Of a stretch of 64,000 bases of DNA, positions 1 through 10,334 are shown in pieces. Origin of the DNA: Theodoxus fluviatilis (Eukaryota; Mollusca; Gastropoda; Cycloneritida; Neritidae); NCBI GenBank assembly GCA_034096865.1, contig JAWQFJ010000569.1, positions 55,001 to 119,000 on the forward strand, read 5' to 3'. Below the pieces are notes generated by a model. That model saw nothing but the letters and a program-made list of their open reading frames with translations, did not search any database and was not told the DNA's origin. Both the position numbers and the translations under genes were made by a program. Each line of letters starts with the position of its first letter. Within the stretch, counting starts at the first letter, position 1.

Positions 1-515
1 TGATACCAGTTTGGTTGACCTTGCTTCAAGGTCAAGGTCACAGGAGCTCTTCAAAGTTGGATCGTATACATATTTTGAAGTGACCTTGACCCTGAACTAT
101 GGAAGATAACTGTTTCAAACTTAATAATTATGTGGGGCACATGTTATACTTTCATCATGAGACACATTTGGTCACATATCATCAAGGTCAAGGTCACTTT
201 GACCCTTATGAAATGTGACCAAAATGGGGTAGTGAACCACTAAAAGTGACTATATCTCATGGTAGAAAGTGCCAATAAGCACCATTGTGCTTCCTATGTC
301 TTGAATTAACAGCTTTGTGTTGCATGACCTTGGATGACCTTGACCTTGGGTCAAGGTCACATGTATTTTGGTAGGAAAAATGTGTAAAGCCTTTCTTTGT
401 GTATGATGTCATTGGTAGGTTTAGTTGTTTGACCTTGACCTTGAAGGTCACCTGAAGGTCAAGGTCATATAAAGGTCAAGGTCAAGCATGTGAGTCGTAT
501 GGGCTTTGCCCTTCT
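1..515. repeat. Dispersed repeat rich in TCAAGGTCA half-sites, copy 1 (cut by window edge)
   Basis: Positions 1-130 repeat almost word for word at about 5588-5710, and the terminal segment around 486-515 (containing GCATGTGAGTCGT then GGGCTTTGCCCTTCTTG) recurs at 5973-6003. In between are many direct and inverted copies of TCAAGGTCA, some overlapping. The left end is outside the window. No coding potential is seen. It lies in the intron upstream of the first visible calsyntenin exon. Confidence 0.75.
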
Positions 516-705
516 TGTTTAATATTGTGTATTAAATTCTCTGAAATGTGATTTCATGGTATGTTGCAGCCCAATGTTGACAGGATGTTGAATTTTATCT
601 AATTATTTATCCCCTGCCTTCGCCCTCCCTCCATTCAACCATCCAATTTTCCAACCACTCCATCCACGCTTCCATCCACTCATCCACCTATCTCATGTGT
701 CTTCG

Positions 706-882
706 CCCCCTGTGGGTTGGGGGTCAGAATAGACCCACCATGTCTCCGTATGTGATTCATAAGAGGCGAGTAAATAGGGACATGGTGACTTAATTTGCAC
801 TCACCCAAATAAATTCTGTTTTTGGTGCTCAATGGCCTTGCATACTACACAACCTTAAAAGGCTAATGGGCCGTAAAACTCC
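706..882 (+). repeat. SINE-like dispersed repeat, copy 1
   Basis: Starts with a CCCCTGTGGGTTGGGGGT-type head followed by AGAATAGACCC, and ends with GGCTAATGGGCCGTAAAACTCC, running straight into an ATCC microsatellite. Related copies occur at 9428-9605 and 52789-52985 (plus) and 54919-55008 (minus, partial). The shared head and tail, the length of about 180 bp and the ATCC tail on two plus-strand copies suggest a SINE. No convincing tRNA A/B boxes were found, so the class is inferred. Confidence 0.6.
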
Positions 883-998
883 ATCCTTCCATCCATCCAC
901 CCATCCATCCATCCATCCATCTCCATCCATCCATCCATCCATCCATCCATCCATCATCCATCCTCCATCCATCCATCCACCCATCCAACCATCCACCC
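883..998. repeat. ATCC microsatellite
   Basis: Imperfect CCAT/ATCC tetranucleotide run directly after the SINE-like repeat, ending just before the splice acceptor of the first calsyntenin exon. The serine/histidine/proline-rich reading frame here is a product of the repeat. Confidence 0.9.
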
Positions 999-1013
999 AT
1001 CATGTGTCTGCAG

Positions 1014-1252
1014 GTGTGCAGAGAGCCAAGCTGTGCGAGTGCTGCCTCTGGCAGAGAGCTACGTGATGGTCAGGGAGCAGCCCCGACCCATCATCACCAT
1101 CTCGGGTCCTGCCAACCTGTCTCAGCTTGCCTACGTCTTTGAGAAGGGCGTCCGCGTCTTCAACAACGTCTCCATCGCCGCCAGCCCTGACCAGAACCAG
1201 GAGGACAAGGCTTCCAAGCTGGCACTCAAGCTGTCCAAGACCGTGACGGAAC
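1014..1252 (+). CDS. Calsyntenin exon (ectodomain, membrane-distal of those visible)
   Basis: Internal coding exon preceded by a CTGCAG acceptor and followed by a GTGAG donor at 1253. It is read in the frame that gives [13 protein letters not shown], then [20 protein letters not shown], then [12 protein letters not shown]. This matches the calsyntenin ectodomain stretch after the LNS/laminin-G-like domain, where vertebrate proteins have an RSYIMV...PKITLTG-like segment. The first G completes a codon from the upstream exon and the last base starts one completed at 4719, so the 3' intron is phase 1. Earlier exons (signal peptide, two cadherin repeats, LNS domain) must lie left of the window. 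Calsyntenins are type I neuronal membrane proteins that link cargo vesicles to kinesin-1. Confidence 0.85.
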
Positions 1253-1376
1253 GTGAGTAGCACTGTGCCCCTACAGCCTGGAGTGTGAGTGGTGGTGCCT
1301 GTGTGGAGAGGTGGAAGAGGGCAATGAACATGTTACTTTAAAGCTTTGACATCATGATTCCTGTTAGCAGCAGGCA

Positions 1377-2159
1377 GTGAAAGGAACAGGTCAGTCTTTC
1401 CCTCCTTATCCCTCATGGAACATCAGAACGTTGCATGCAGAAGAGAAAATAGAAGAGCTTACGCATGAGATGGCAAGATACCCAAGGAACATTCTAGGAC
1501 TTTGTGAGGTGAGATGGACGAACTTTGGGGAAATGTCATCCCATGAAGGGCACAAGCTGTTTTACAGTGATAGAAACGACAGGCATGAACATGGAGTAGG
1601 ATTTCTTGTCCACAGAGGAATAACATCTTGTGTTATGGGCTGCCGACTAGTCTCGAGTCGGATCATCACCTTTCAACTTAGAGCAACTCCATTCAACATC
1701 ACCATCGTGCAGGTGTACGCTCCAACCACAGACTATTCAGATGAGGAAATAGAGGCATTTTACAACGAGCTGCAAGAGGTGCTGGATCAAGTACCAAAAA
1801 AAGACATCCTGGTCGTGCAGGGAGACTGGAATGCCAAAGTGGGAAGCGACGCAAAGAATGATTGGCATGACATTTGTGGACAGTGCAGCAACACAGATAC
1901 CAATGACAGAGGCCTGAGACTCCTGGAGTTCGCCAGCTACAACGACCTTATACTGGCAAACACTCTTGGCCCGCACAAGACGTCCCGACGGTGGACTTGG
2001 CACCACCCAAATGGACAGCACCACAGTCAAATTGATTATATCTTAGTAAAGAAGCACGTCAAGTCCAGCATTAACATCGCAAAGACACAAAGCATTCCAG
2101 GAGCAGACATTGGAAGCGACCATGACTTGCTGATAATGAACTTCCGCCTGAGCCTTTAA
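1377..2159 (+). pseudogene. Endonuclease domain of RTE-like element
   Basis: Open frame of 260 codons covering the exonuclease-endonuclease-phosphatase fold. Visible motifs are WNIRTL (residues 14-19), GLCEVRW with the metal-binding Glu at about 44, QGDWNAKVG (Asp150, Asn152), IDYILV (219-224) and GSDHDLL with the catalytic Asp-His pair at about 248-249. The catalytic residues are intact, so decay of this part is recent, but the frame ends by a stop and then shifts before the reverse transcriptase. The listed start is simply the first ATG of the open frame. The true element start codon is probably a little upstream or lost. Confidence 0.85.
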
Positions 2160-2774
2160 AAAATCAGCAAGCAGAAAGGTACCAGGCTTTGATTTGACCT
2201 TGAAAGGTTGAAAGTCCCTGAGGTTGATGTCCTTCAAAGCGATGATTGGAGGGAAGTTTGCACCAGTTTTAGTTCTGGGTGACGAAGAGGGCCTAGACAC
2301 AGTGACCAACATTTTCAATGAGGCAGTGATAGAGACAGCTGGGCAGATATTAGGAAAACACCAACCAACAAAGAAACCATGGGTCACTGCAGAAATTTTG
2401 AACATGTGCGATGAGAGAAGGGAACTGAAGAAAAAGAAGGGTACAGCAGATGGAGCAAGTAAGTACAGAGAGGCCAACAACAGTGTCAAGAAGGCCATGA
2501 AGAGTGCCAATGAGATGCAGTTGAGGAGAACCTCCAGAAGAATAACACCAAGAAAGCATACCAGATAGTCAAAGACCTTACAGCGACCAAACAAGGGCGG
2601 GTCAACACCATACAAGACAAGAGCGGGATTTGTCTCACAGAAGAACGTGAAATCATGAAGCGCTGGACTGAGTACTGCTCTGAGCTGTACAACTATGACA
2701 CCAGAGGAGATCCTAAAGTACTGAACTGTCCTTAGACTACCGAGGAGGACAACTACTCAATTCTTCCAGAAGAG

Positions 2775-4216
2775 ATGGAGACAGTGGTTAAGTCCCTCAA
2801 GAAAGGGAAGTCAGCTGGGGTTGACAACATTCCAGGGGAACTCATCCAGGCAGGAGGCGACACAATGATCTGCAATAAGATCTGGCAGATGGGAGATTGG
2901 CCAACCTCGTGGACACAGTCCCTAATGATTACATTGGCCAAGAAAGGAAACCTGCAAATGTGCCAGAACTACCGCACATTCAGCCTCATCAGCCATCCCA
3001 GCAAGGTCATGCTGAAAGTACTGCTGAACACATTAAAACCTCAGGCCGAGAAAATCATTGCTGAAGAGCAGGCAGGTTTCAGACCAGGTAGGAGCACCAC
3101 CGAACAGATCTTCAATCTGAGAGTCCTGTGTGAGAAACATCTACAACACCAATAAAATCTGTACCATGTCTTTATAGACTTTAAGAAAGCATTTGACAGA
3201 GTCTGGCATGCTGCGGTGTGGGCCACAATGAGAAGCTACAACATCAGCTCCAAGATCATCAAAGTCGTCGAACATCTCTATGACAGAGCGACCAGCGCAG
3301 TCCTGTTCAATGGTACCACAGGCGAATGGTTCAGGACAACGGTCGGAGTCAGACAGGGCTGTCTACTCTTCCCCACACTCTTCAACCTCTTCCTCGAAAG
3401 GATAATGACTGATGCCCTAGCAGACCGTGAAGGATCAATCAACATCTGTGGCAGAAAGATCACCAACTTACGTTTTGCTGATGACATTGATGGATTAGCA
3501 GGAAGTGAAGAGGAGCTGACTAGTCTTGTCGAGCACCTGGACAAGACCTCACAGGCATATGGCATGGAGATCAGCGCCGAGAAGACCAAGGTGATGACGA
3601 ACAACCCTCGGGGCTTCAAAATGGAAATCAAAGTGAAGGGCCAAAAACTGGAAGCTGTGAACAACTTCAAATACCTGGGATCTATTGTGACTGATGAAGG
3701 GTCCAAACCAGAGATACTGTCCAGGATAGCACAAACAACAGCAGCATTGGCAAAGTTGAAGCCAATATGGCGTGACAGAAATATCACTCTCGCGTCAAAG
3801 ATCAGGCTCATGCGCACGCTGGCCATCTCCGTAATCTTGTATGCATGCGAGTCCTGGACACTCACATCTGAACTACAGAGATGGATACAAGCCCTGGAAA
3901 TGAGATGCTACTGCAAGATTCTGAACATCTCATATAAAGACCATGACACGAATGAGGAAGTCAGCAACAGGATCAGGAGAGCATTTGGACAGTACGAAGA
4001 CCTGCTCTCAATCGTGAAAAGCAGAAAGCTGAAGTGGTACGTACAAGAGGCAGTGGACTGGCCAAGACCATCCTGCAAGGTACCGTACCAGGTGGGAGAA
4101 GGAGAGGCAGGCAGAGAAAGAGGTGGAAAGACAACATCAAAGAGTGGACAGGCTTGACCTTTGCTGACTCACAGCGAGCCACAGAGGATAGAGATCCATG
4201 GAGGAAGATTGTCTGA
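2775..4216 (+). pseudogene. Reverse transcriptase of RTE-like element (interrupted)
   Basis: Fingers and palm motifs appear in order: KKGKSAGVDNIPGELIQAGG, then QNYRTFSLISHPSKV, then EEQAGFRPGRSTTEQIF, then FIDFKKAFDRVWH, then GVRQGCLLFPTLFNL, then LRFADDIDGLAG. An in-frame TAA at 3153-3155 splits the thumb-side part from the palm without changing frame, so it is a single substitution. A frameshift near 4040 moves the C-terminal basic region into another frame (4034-4216). An upstream fragment at 2224-2568, in a third frame, is the linker between endonuclease and polymerase. Confidence 0.85.
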
Positions 4217-4274
4217 AAGTCATCAGTGGTGCCTCAACAAAACATCTCAGGGTTAAGAGACTGAACTGAACTGA

Positions 4275-4718
4275 TCCCTCACCCCAGCATTCAACATGCA
4301 ACTTGTTGTGATTACTTTAATTTTAGGACATGTTTTAATGACAACAGCAGATGCTCACTTTACTGCAAATGAAAATGTGAGAAATTCATTATTTTGTAGA
4401 TATCCATGGCACAACACATTTTGCAGACAAAAGAGATGTTGTGTGTGTGAGAAGTTCAGGGTAAGATACTTTGAAATGGTTGGGGAATTTTTGACAGCTG
4501 GAAAAACGTTGTCATTGCTCTCTTCATTGTCAATGACACTACTCATTTATAATGTCCAACTGTCTGTTGATCGTTCATCCTCCCTTGACGCATGGTTATG
4601 TCATGCAGACAAAGGGGACTGCCTGCTCCTTTCATAACCAGTGAGCAGAAGGAAAGCCGAGTGGATGGATCAGCTAGGGAAGATAGGTGCATGAAATAGC
4701 TCATCTTGTCCTTTACAG
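4275..4718. other. Intron remainder, no feature seen
   Basis: AT-rich intronic sequence between the retrotransposon tail and the next calsyntenin exon. A 113-codon open frame here has no recognisable motif and is judged fortuitous. Confidence 0.5.
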
Positions 4719-4889
4719 AGCTGACAGAGGCCAAGAGCGATGACAAGGAGGGCTTCCTGCTGGACTCTTGCACCATCCAGGCAGAGCCACCACTCAACCT
4801 GTTCTACGAGCACCTCTCCCTGCCCACCTCCATGATGGAGTCAGTTGGCCTGGAGTGGAGCGAGACCAACGATGGTGTTGTCATCATCA
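4719..4889 (+). CDS. Calsyntenin exon (ectodomain)
   Basis: Acceptor TTTACAG ends at 4718 and donor GTAAG begins at 4890. The exon is entered in phase 1, the base carried from 1252 plus AG making Gln, and reads LTEAKSDDKEGFLLDSCTIQ, then AEPPLNLFYEHLSLPTSMME, then SVGLEWSETNDGVVII. It aligns by position and pattern with the vertebrate segment in which a conserved Cys (here in LDSCTI) is followed by LNPEQESL...GIEVSHSDLGMTFTG. One base is left at the 3' end, so the next intron is also phase 1. Sequence identity is modest, and placement rests on phase continuity and flanking exons. Confidence 0.8.
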
Positions 4890-5267
4890 GTAAGTGGAAT
4901 CTTTGGGGGAAGGGCTGTGCTGCAGAATGCATGTGGCTGGATGGGATTCCAGGGATGTGGTGCCACTATGAAGACCAGACTGTCACTGGAAGCTTGCCTG
5001 GGTGGTATGCACAGGATCAAAGGTGTTTGCACCAGTAGGAGAGATGCACGCTGGAAGTGGAGTTTGGGTGTGAAGGGCAGACTTTCGGAAGTTGGTATTT
5101 GGGATAATTGTTGTACAGACTTTAAGATGTCTAGGACAGTGCTTGTGTAGCTTTGAACCCATACACTGGGAGGAATCTGTGAAGAAAAGTGGTATATGCA
5201 AGTAAAATCTCTTCCTTTGGAATAAGCAGTTAGTTGTGGAAAGTTCACAAAATTTTGGCTGAGAAAC

Positions 5268-6008
5268 AGCAGTCCCTTTCGACTCGCATGCGAAGCAAAA
5301 GTAAGTCTATGTACTCACCCGTGTCGTCCGTCCGGGCGTCTGGGCGTCCGTAAAAAACTTTAAAGTTGGATTTTTCTCGGAGACTATTAAGTCTATCAAC
5401 ACCCAATTTGGCATGATGGTGTACGATGACAAGGCGTCAAAAAACATACATAGTGACTTGACCTTGCTTCAAGGTCAAGGTCGCAGGGGCCATAAATGTT
5501 ATCTAAAAACAGCCAATTTTCTCTGACATTTTTTAGATGGGATACCTGACCTATATATGGTATATAGGGCAAAGTAATCCCTATCTTTTGATACCAGTTT
5601 GATTGACCTTGCTTCAAGGTCAAGGTCACAGGAGCTCTTTAAAGTTGGATTGTATACATATTTTGAAGTGACCTTGACCCTGAACTATGGAAGATAACTT
5701 CTAAACTTCATAACATTGTAGTACACATGTTATACTTTCATACTCGGTCACCCGTGTCGTCCGTCCAGGCGTCCGGACGTCCTGTCATCCGTAAAAAACT
5801 GTGACGTTGGATTTTTCTCGGAGACTATTAAGTCTATCAACACCCAATTTGGCATGATGGTGTATGATGACAAGGCGTCAACAAACATGCATAGTGACTT
5901 GACCTTGCTTCAAGGTCAAGGTCGCAGGGGCCGTAAATGTTGTCTAAAAAACGGCAATTTTTCGCATCCTCAGCATGTGAGTCGTGTGGGCTTTGCCCTT
6001 CTTGTCTT
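5268..6008. repeat. Dispersed repeat rich in TCAAGGTCA half-sites, copy 2
   Basis: Related to the sequence at 1-515. It contains an internal duplication: the stretch from CACCCGTGTCGTCCGTCC through CAAGGTCAAGGTCGCAGGGG occurs at about 5317-5490 and again at 5748-5928. The left end has CGACTCGCATGC and the right end GCATGTGAGTCG, which are near-inverted copies and could be short terminal inverted repeats. No protein is encoded. It ends about 100 bp before the next calsyntenin exon. Confidence 0.75.
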
Positions 6009-6109
6009 TTACGTGATAAGTCATGTTGTGTCCTTGTCAAACTTGAAGCAGCAGAAATGCCATCATGAAGTGGAACTCCTTTACATGGAAATGCCGTGTT
6101 GCTTTACAG

Positions 6110-6255
6110 ATGCTGACAAGATTGATCGCTACATGTCTGTGATCCACAACATCCACTACTACCACAACCAACCTGAGATTCTCAACTCACGAAAGCTGAC
6201 CCTCAGCTGCTCCTCCCAGAACCAGCGCTTCATCAGCAACCAGTTCCACGTTGAG
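6110..6255 (+). CDS. Calsyntenin exon (juxtamembrane ectodomain)
   Basis: Acceptor GCTTTACAG ends at 6109 and donor GTGCG starts at 6256. Using the base carried from 4889, it reads NADKIDRYMSVIHNIHYYHN, then QPEILNSRKLTLSCSSQNQR, then FISNQFHVEV/E. This is the best conserved ectodomain segment: vertebrate calsyntenin has the same layout, with a conserved Cys in KLICS followed by NGRYISNEFKVEV. The exon ends on a complete codon, so the next intron is phase 0. Confidence 0.9.
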
Positions 6256-6653
6256 GTGCGTGTCTTCCCTTTATCTGCCTGGTCTGGCTGTGTTGTCAGG
6301 CCTTCACTGTAGCTAGTAGTGAAAGGTCTTTTTGTCCTCCTTAGCTTTTGTTTCCCAGGGAACGTTCATCCCCCCTTGTTTTGTAAACGTTGTGCTTTTG
6401 TAATTTATTTTTCTATGCATGTCTTTGTTGTCTTAATCCTGGTCTTCCATTGACAATTTGTTGTTGTTGTTCTCTGCTCTCTGCCATCCTATGAACTTCA
6501 TTCCTGCTAATGCTCCTTTCTTTTTTCTGCTTCAATTGCCTTTCCTCGCTCTTTTCTCCTGCTTTCTCCTCCTTATCTTGTTGCTGCTCTTGATCCTTCT
6601 TGTCTCCTTCCATTCCCTATGATTGAACTGAGGATGTCCATTTTTGTTGACAG
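6256..6653. other. Calsyntenin intron
   Basis: Short intron, pyrimidine-rich on the plus strand, with GTGCG donor and TTGTTGACAG acceptor. No other feature is seen. Confidence 0.7.
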
Positions 6654-6795
6654 CTGGTGGCGCTGCACCAGATGCCACAGCAGACGCAGCACGCCCATGT
6701 GCAGGCAGACCATGCGGCGGCGGTGGAGTCCACCAACCACCTCAAGACTGTGGACACCAACAGCATCCAGCAAGTCATCGCCTCCAACTCCTCCA
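6654..6795 (+). CDS. Calsyntenin exon (stalk before the membrane)
   Basis: Phase-0 entry after TTGACAG and phase-1 exit at a GTGAG donor (6796). It encodes LVALHQMPQQTQHAHVQADH, then AAAVESTNHLKTVDTNSIQQ, then VIASNSSS. It is hydrophilic, His/Gln/Ser-rich and low in conservation, as expected for the extracellular stalk where vertebrate calsyntenins are shed and then cut by gamma-secretase. A weak resemblance to the vertebrate NVIHTANPMEHANHMAAQPQ stalk supports the placement. Confidence 0.8.
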
Positions 6796-6883
6796 GTGAG
6801 TGGCGTACTCGTACTTTCCTGTTCTTTGTCTTTGTCTGGCCTTGCAAGAGCATGTATACTAGTGTATGAGAGGTGTGTGTGCA

Positions 6884-6924
6884 AGTAAGTGCGTGTGTGC
6901 AAGTAAGTGTGTGTTTGCAAGTAA

Positions 6925-6957
<33 letters not shown>

Positions 6958-7010
6958 TGTGTGTGTGTGTGTGTGAGTGAGTGAGTGAGTGAGTGAGTGA
7001 GAGAGAGGGA
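6884..7010. repeat. TG / GTGA microsatellite
   Basis: Run of TG dinucleotides with AAGTAAGTG interruptions, passing into GTGA tetranucleotides. It lies in the intron just after the stalk exon. Confidence 0.95.
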
Positions 7011-7794
7011 GAGTATGCACGTGTGCACATAATGTTGTGTCTGTATGTATGCAAGTGTCTCTCTGCCCTAGTGTCTCACCTCATCACTGTTGATTATTGA
7101 CAAAGACATCTCTTGAATGAAGTTGCAAGTTCCTCTTTTTTTTCTGTGGATACTGTTCTTCATGCCTGCAGTTAACCTTTACGCTGCTGAGTATTTTTAG
7201 CAATGCGTCATTGCTCTGTGCTGACTTATCCCCCAGAATTTACTCCAAAAACGGTCACCGTCTTTGAAGTCAATTTTCATATTCTTCTTCACCTCTGATT
7301 AAAAAATGCAAAGAATAAAAGTTGTAGCCGAGAGAATTCTGTACACAGTGGTATGCAGCACTTGAATGAAATTTATCATAATACCTGCGTTTTATTCTCA
7401 AAATAAAATAAAACAACAACAACAACAAAACAGACCAATGAAATGCCTTTACACTAACTTTATTATCTAATCATAACCTCCAGCAATTATCAGGCTTGAT
7501 TTCTGATAGGTTACCTAGTAAAAAGAAGGACAAAAAAGGCCTCAAATCCTTACATGCACCTCAAAAGTCACCACGTACTTGCTGTGATCATGGAGTAGGG
7601 GTGTGGTTGTGAGTGGGGAAGACGCTGATCACAGTGCCTAAAAACAATCACTCTAACCTTGTTTAAAGCAAACGATTTTCATGAGGAATTATAAGCATAA
7701 CTAATTACACATCCACAAAATGACACCAATGGAATATCTACATGTTACTACAGGTACAATGACATACTAATAAAAATGGCTGAAACTGGAAAAT

Positions 7795-7803
7795 CACACA
7801 CAC

Positions 7804-7890
<87 letters not shown>
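7795..7890. repeat. CA / CGCA microsatellite
   Basis: CA dinucleotide run with a central CGCA tetranucleotide block, inside the piggyBac-like element. Confidence 0.95.
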
Positions 7891-7891
<1 letters not shown>

Positions 7892-8138
7892 CTTCTACCC
7901 AAGGCAACATGCAGTGTCCATAGCAGGTTGAAAACTATCTAGGAAATCAAGCAAAAATCTCTACAGCAGGTTTAAAATCTCCAATCTCGAAACCGTGAGT
8001 GAGGCGCGAGTTGGTCGACTGGATGGGCTGCGAAATATTGCGACGCATACCTGATTGTTTGTTCGGTCATTAGTCCAAATACATCGTCATCGAAGAAGTA
8101 AGCGAAAATCTTGTTGGCATCGTCGCTCTCAGTGTGAA

Positions 8139-8450
8139 CTAGTAGGCCAGACGTCTGACAGAAGGGAGGAAGTTAAGCATCTTCGGAAGCCTGCTGTCGG
8201 AAAGAGCGTGAGGCGCTTCCTGATGCACGTCTTGAAGTTGATCTACTTGACGATGCTCGCTCCGATGCACGGTAACGGTTCGAACTTCGACATCTTCCCG
8301 CAATCGGAATCGCTGCAATTCTGCTTCTGCCTCGGCAAAATCATCTAGATTTAAAGGCTCGAACTCTTCGTCTGAATCCTCGCCAAACAAAAGCTCTATT
8401 ACACGCTCATCGATGTCTTCTGACAAAACTTGACGCAAAAAAAACATCAA
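8139..8450 (-). pseudogene. N-terminal fragment of piggyBac-like transposase
   Basis: 103-codon minus-strand frame starting about 250 bp inside the right terminus. It is strongly acidic near its start (LFGEDSDEEFEPLNLDDFAE) and then becomes Arg/His-rich and ends without a recognisable domain. Acidic D/E-S-D-E-E-F segments are usual at the N-terminus of piggyBac-derived transposases. The DDE/D catalytic core and the Cys-rich C-terminus are absent. The assignment depends mainly on the TTAA-flanked termini around it. Confidence 0.45.
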
Positions 8451-8709
8451 ACTTCGGAGCGAATTTACTCAAAAACTTTGTAGAGATCGCCCATACAAAC
8501 TGCACATGCGCAGAAAGCTCGGGATGTCCACTTTCCTGCTGTGGTATTTATAGATAGTTGATGTCATTTGCAAGGGAGATAACCGCGTTCAAACTAACCC
8601 ACCCTCAGCGATCGAGTGCGGGCGGGATCTCCCGCCGTCCGCACACAGCGGTGAAACCAAGCTCGGCGGGAATTCCCGCCGGCCGCACGCTAAGGGTTAA
8701 CATTGAAGA

Positions 8710-9386
8710 GCATGATTAAAGATCAAACTGTTCCTAGTCATTCTCTACAAAGCTGGTGGTGGCATGATTAAAGATCAAACTGTCCCTAGTCATTCTCTAC
8801 AAAGCTGGTGGTGGCATGATTAAAGATCAAACTGTTCCTAGTCATTCTCTACAAAGCTGGTGGTGGCATGATTAAAGATCAAACTGTTCCTAGTCATTCT
8901 CTACAAAGCTGGTGGTGGCATGATTAAAGATCAAACTGTCCCTAGTCATTCTCTACAAAGCTGGTGGTGGCATGATTAAAGATCAAACTGTTCCTAGTCA
9001 TTCTCTACAAAGCTGGTGGTGGCATGATTAAAGATCAAACTGTTCCTAGTCATTCTCTACAAAGCTGGTGGTGGCATGATTAAAGATCAAACTGTTCCTA
9101 GTCATTCTCTACAAAGCTGGTGGTGGCATGATTAAAGATCAAACTGTTCCTAGTCATTCTCTACAAAGCTGGTGGTGGCATGATTAAAGATCAAACTGTT
9201 CGTAGTCATTCTCTACAAAGCTGGTGGTGGCATGATTAAAGATCAAACTGTTCGTAGTCATTCTCTACAAAGCTGGTGGTGGCATGATTAAAGATCAAAC
9301 TGTTCCTAGTCATTTTCTACAAAGCTGGTGGTGGCATGATTAAAGATCAAACTGTTCCTAGTCATTCTCTACAAAGCTGGTGGTGG
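8710..9386. repeat. 52-bp minisatellite, 13 copies
   Basis: Thirteen near-identical 52-bp units containing CATGATTAAAGATCAAACTG and TCTCTACAAAGCTGGTGGTGG. Differences are mostly single bases (TTCC/TCCC/TTCG variants). It begins directly beyond the right TTAA of the piggyBac-like element, in a calsyntenin intron. Confidence 0.95.
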
Positions 9387-9427
9387 CTCTTCCATCAGTG
9401 TTGCATGTCTTGTTGCCCTGGTCACTG

Positions 9428-9605
9428 TCCCCCTGTAGGTTCGGGGTAAGAATTGACCCACCGCATCTCCCTATGCGATTCTTAAGAGGTGAATAACTAG
9501 GGACACCGTGACTTGATTTGCATTTACTCTAACCTGTTCTAGTGATTTTCGTGCTAAATGGCCTTATATAGCCTACAAGGCTGATAGGCCGTAAAACACT
9601 GTCCG
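9428..9605 (+). repeat. SINE-like dispersed repeat, copy 2
   Basis: Same head (CCCCTGTAGGTTCGGGGT then AGAATTGACCC) and tail (GGCTGATAGGCCGTAAAACA) as the copy at 706-882, again running into a short CCATCC tail. Confidence 0.65.
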
Positions 9606-9702
9606 TCCATCCATCCCTGGTCACCGTGAGGACTTCATGCATACTGTACTTCTACTGGGGTTCCTTGTCTAGCCTTCTTTGTGTCTGTGTTCCCTTTATT
9701 AC

Positions 9703-9975
9703 TTCTGCCAAGGTGGTTACGTTTTACTTTAGTTATATAGCAAAACAACTCCAGGAGTACAACTAGGATCCTGATGAAATGTTGTGGAAGGTCAGGGTTA
9801 GACCAAAGGAAAAATCCATTAAATGTTGGAGGTTTGTTATCTCTTTTGGAATGAGAACCTAAAAGAGAAATGTTATACTAAGCCACACAGCGTCAGGCCT
9901 GGCTAGCAGGAAATCCTGCCTGAACTGTGCTGACCATGGAAGAGCAGTTGTGGTTTCCTTGGTGGGGGTTATCCC
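9703..9975 (+). repeat. Dispersed repeat family B, copy 1
   Basis: Begins near TTCTGCCAAGGTGGTTACG, contains GGATCCTGATGAAATGTTGTGGAAGG and ends around AGGCCTGGCTAGCAGGAAATCC then TTTCCTTGGTGGGGG. The same order of blocks is found inverted at 56690-57066, and the last part at 14862-14945. The ends carry short inverted forms of CCTTGGCNGAGG, as in a MITE, but the element class is not determined. Confidence 0.6.
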
Positions 9976-10334
9976 CCCTCACAGTGCTCTCTAGTCTCTG
10001 AGATGATTTGCTTCAGCAATCATATTTCTGTCTTCATTCTTTCGAAAACTCTTTCTCTGTGTTTCTTTTCTTTCATACTAGTCACAGATCTGTTCTGCTG
10101 TGTCCATTCTACATGTGTTTTGCTTCCAGGTCTTCTCTGATTGACTGCCATACTGGGATGCATTGTTCACATGCTCTTCACGGCCATGTCTCTCTGCATA
10201 TGACTGTTATGCTACCAAGAAAAATTCTGCCATTCATCTTTCCAACAGCTGATCCTTCCTACCTCTTACTGTCCTCTTTGATCAACTTCATCCACTTCAC
10301 CCATACCTAACACAAGTGCTTGTGGTTCTTGCAG

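Larger units (their letters stand above)
1377..4274 (+). mobile_element. Decayed RTE-like non-LTR retrotransposon
   Basis: One element in the calsyntenin intron, same strand as the gene. It encodes in order an apurinic-type endonuclease, a linker, a reverse transcriptase with an FADD catalytic box and a basic C-terminal region (GGRRRGRQRKRW then KDNIKEWTGL). The order and wording match the RTE-like endonuclease/reverse-transcriptase group often mis-annotated as craniofacial development protein 2. The 3' end is the short repeat CTGAACTGAACTGA near 4260-4274, typical of RTE-type tails. The 5' boundary is uncertain because no target duplication was identified. A stop near 2157, frame changes around 2160-2230 and 4040, and an in-frame TAA at 3153 show that it is dead. 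Confidence 0.85.
7176..8696 (-). mobile_element. Internally deleted piggyBac-like element with TTAA flanks
   Basis: Bounded by TTAA at 7172-7175 and TTAA at 8697-8700. Inward from the left flank the sequence is CCTTTACGCTGCTGAG, and from the right flank on the minus strand it is CCCTTAGCGTGCGGCCGG, so the ends are similar and start with the CC(C/T)TT typical of piggyBac superfamily termini. Next to the right end are nested palindromes (GGCGGGAATTCCCGCC and GGCGGGAGATCCCGCC). A transposase-like N-terminal fragment lies on the minus strand at 8139-8450. At about 1.5 kb and without a DDD core, it is non-autonomous. A CA microsatellite (7795-7890) has grown inside it. Confidence 0.7.

Noticed and set aside
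2043..2615. 190-codon minus-strand frame
   Set aside because: Antisense shadow of the retrotransposon, whose plus-strand motifs are clear.
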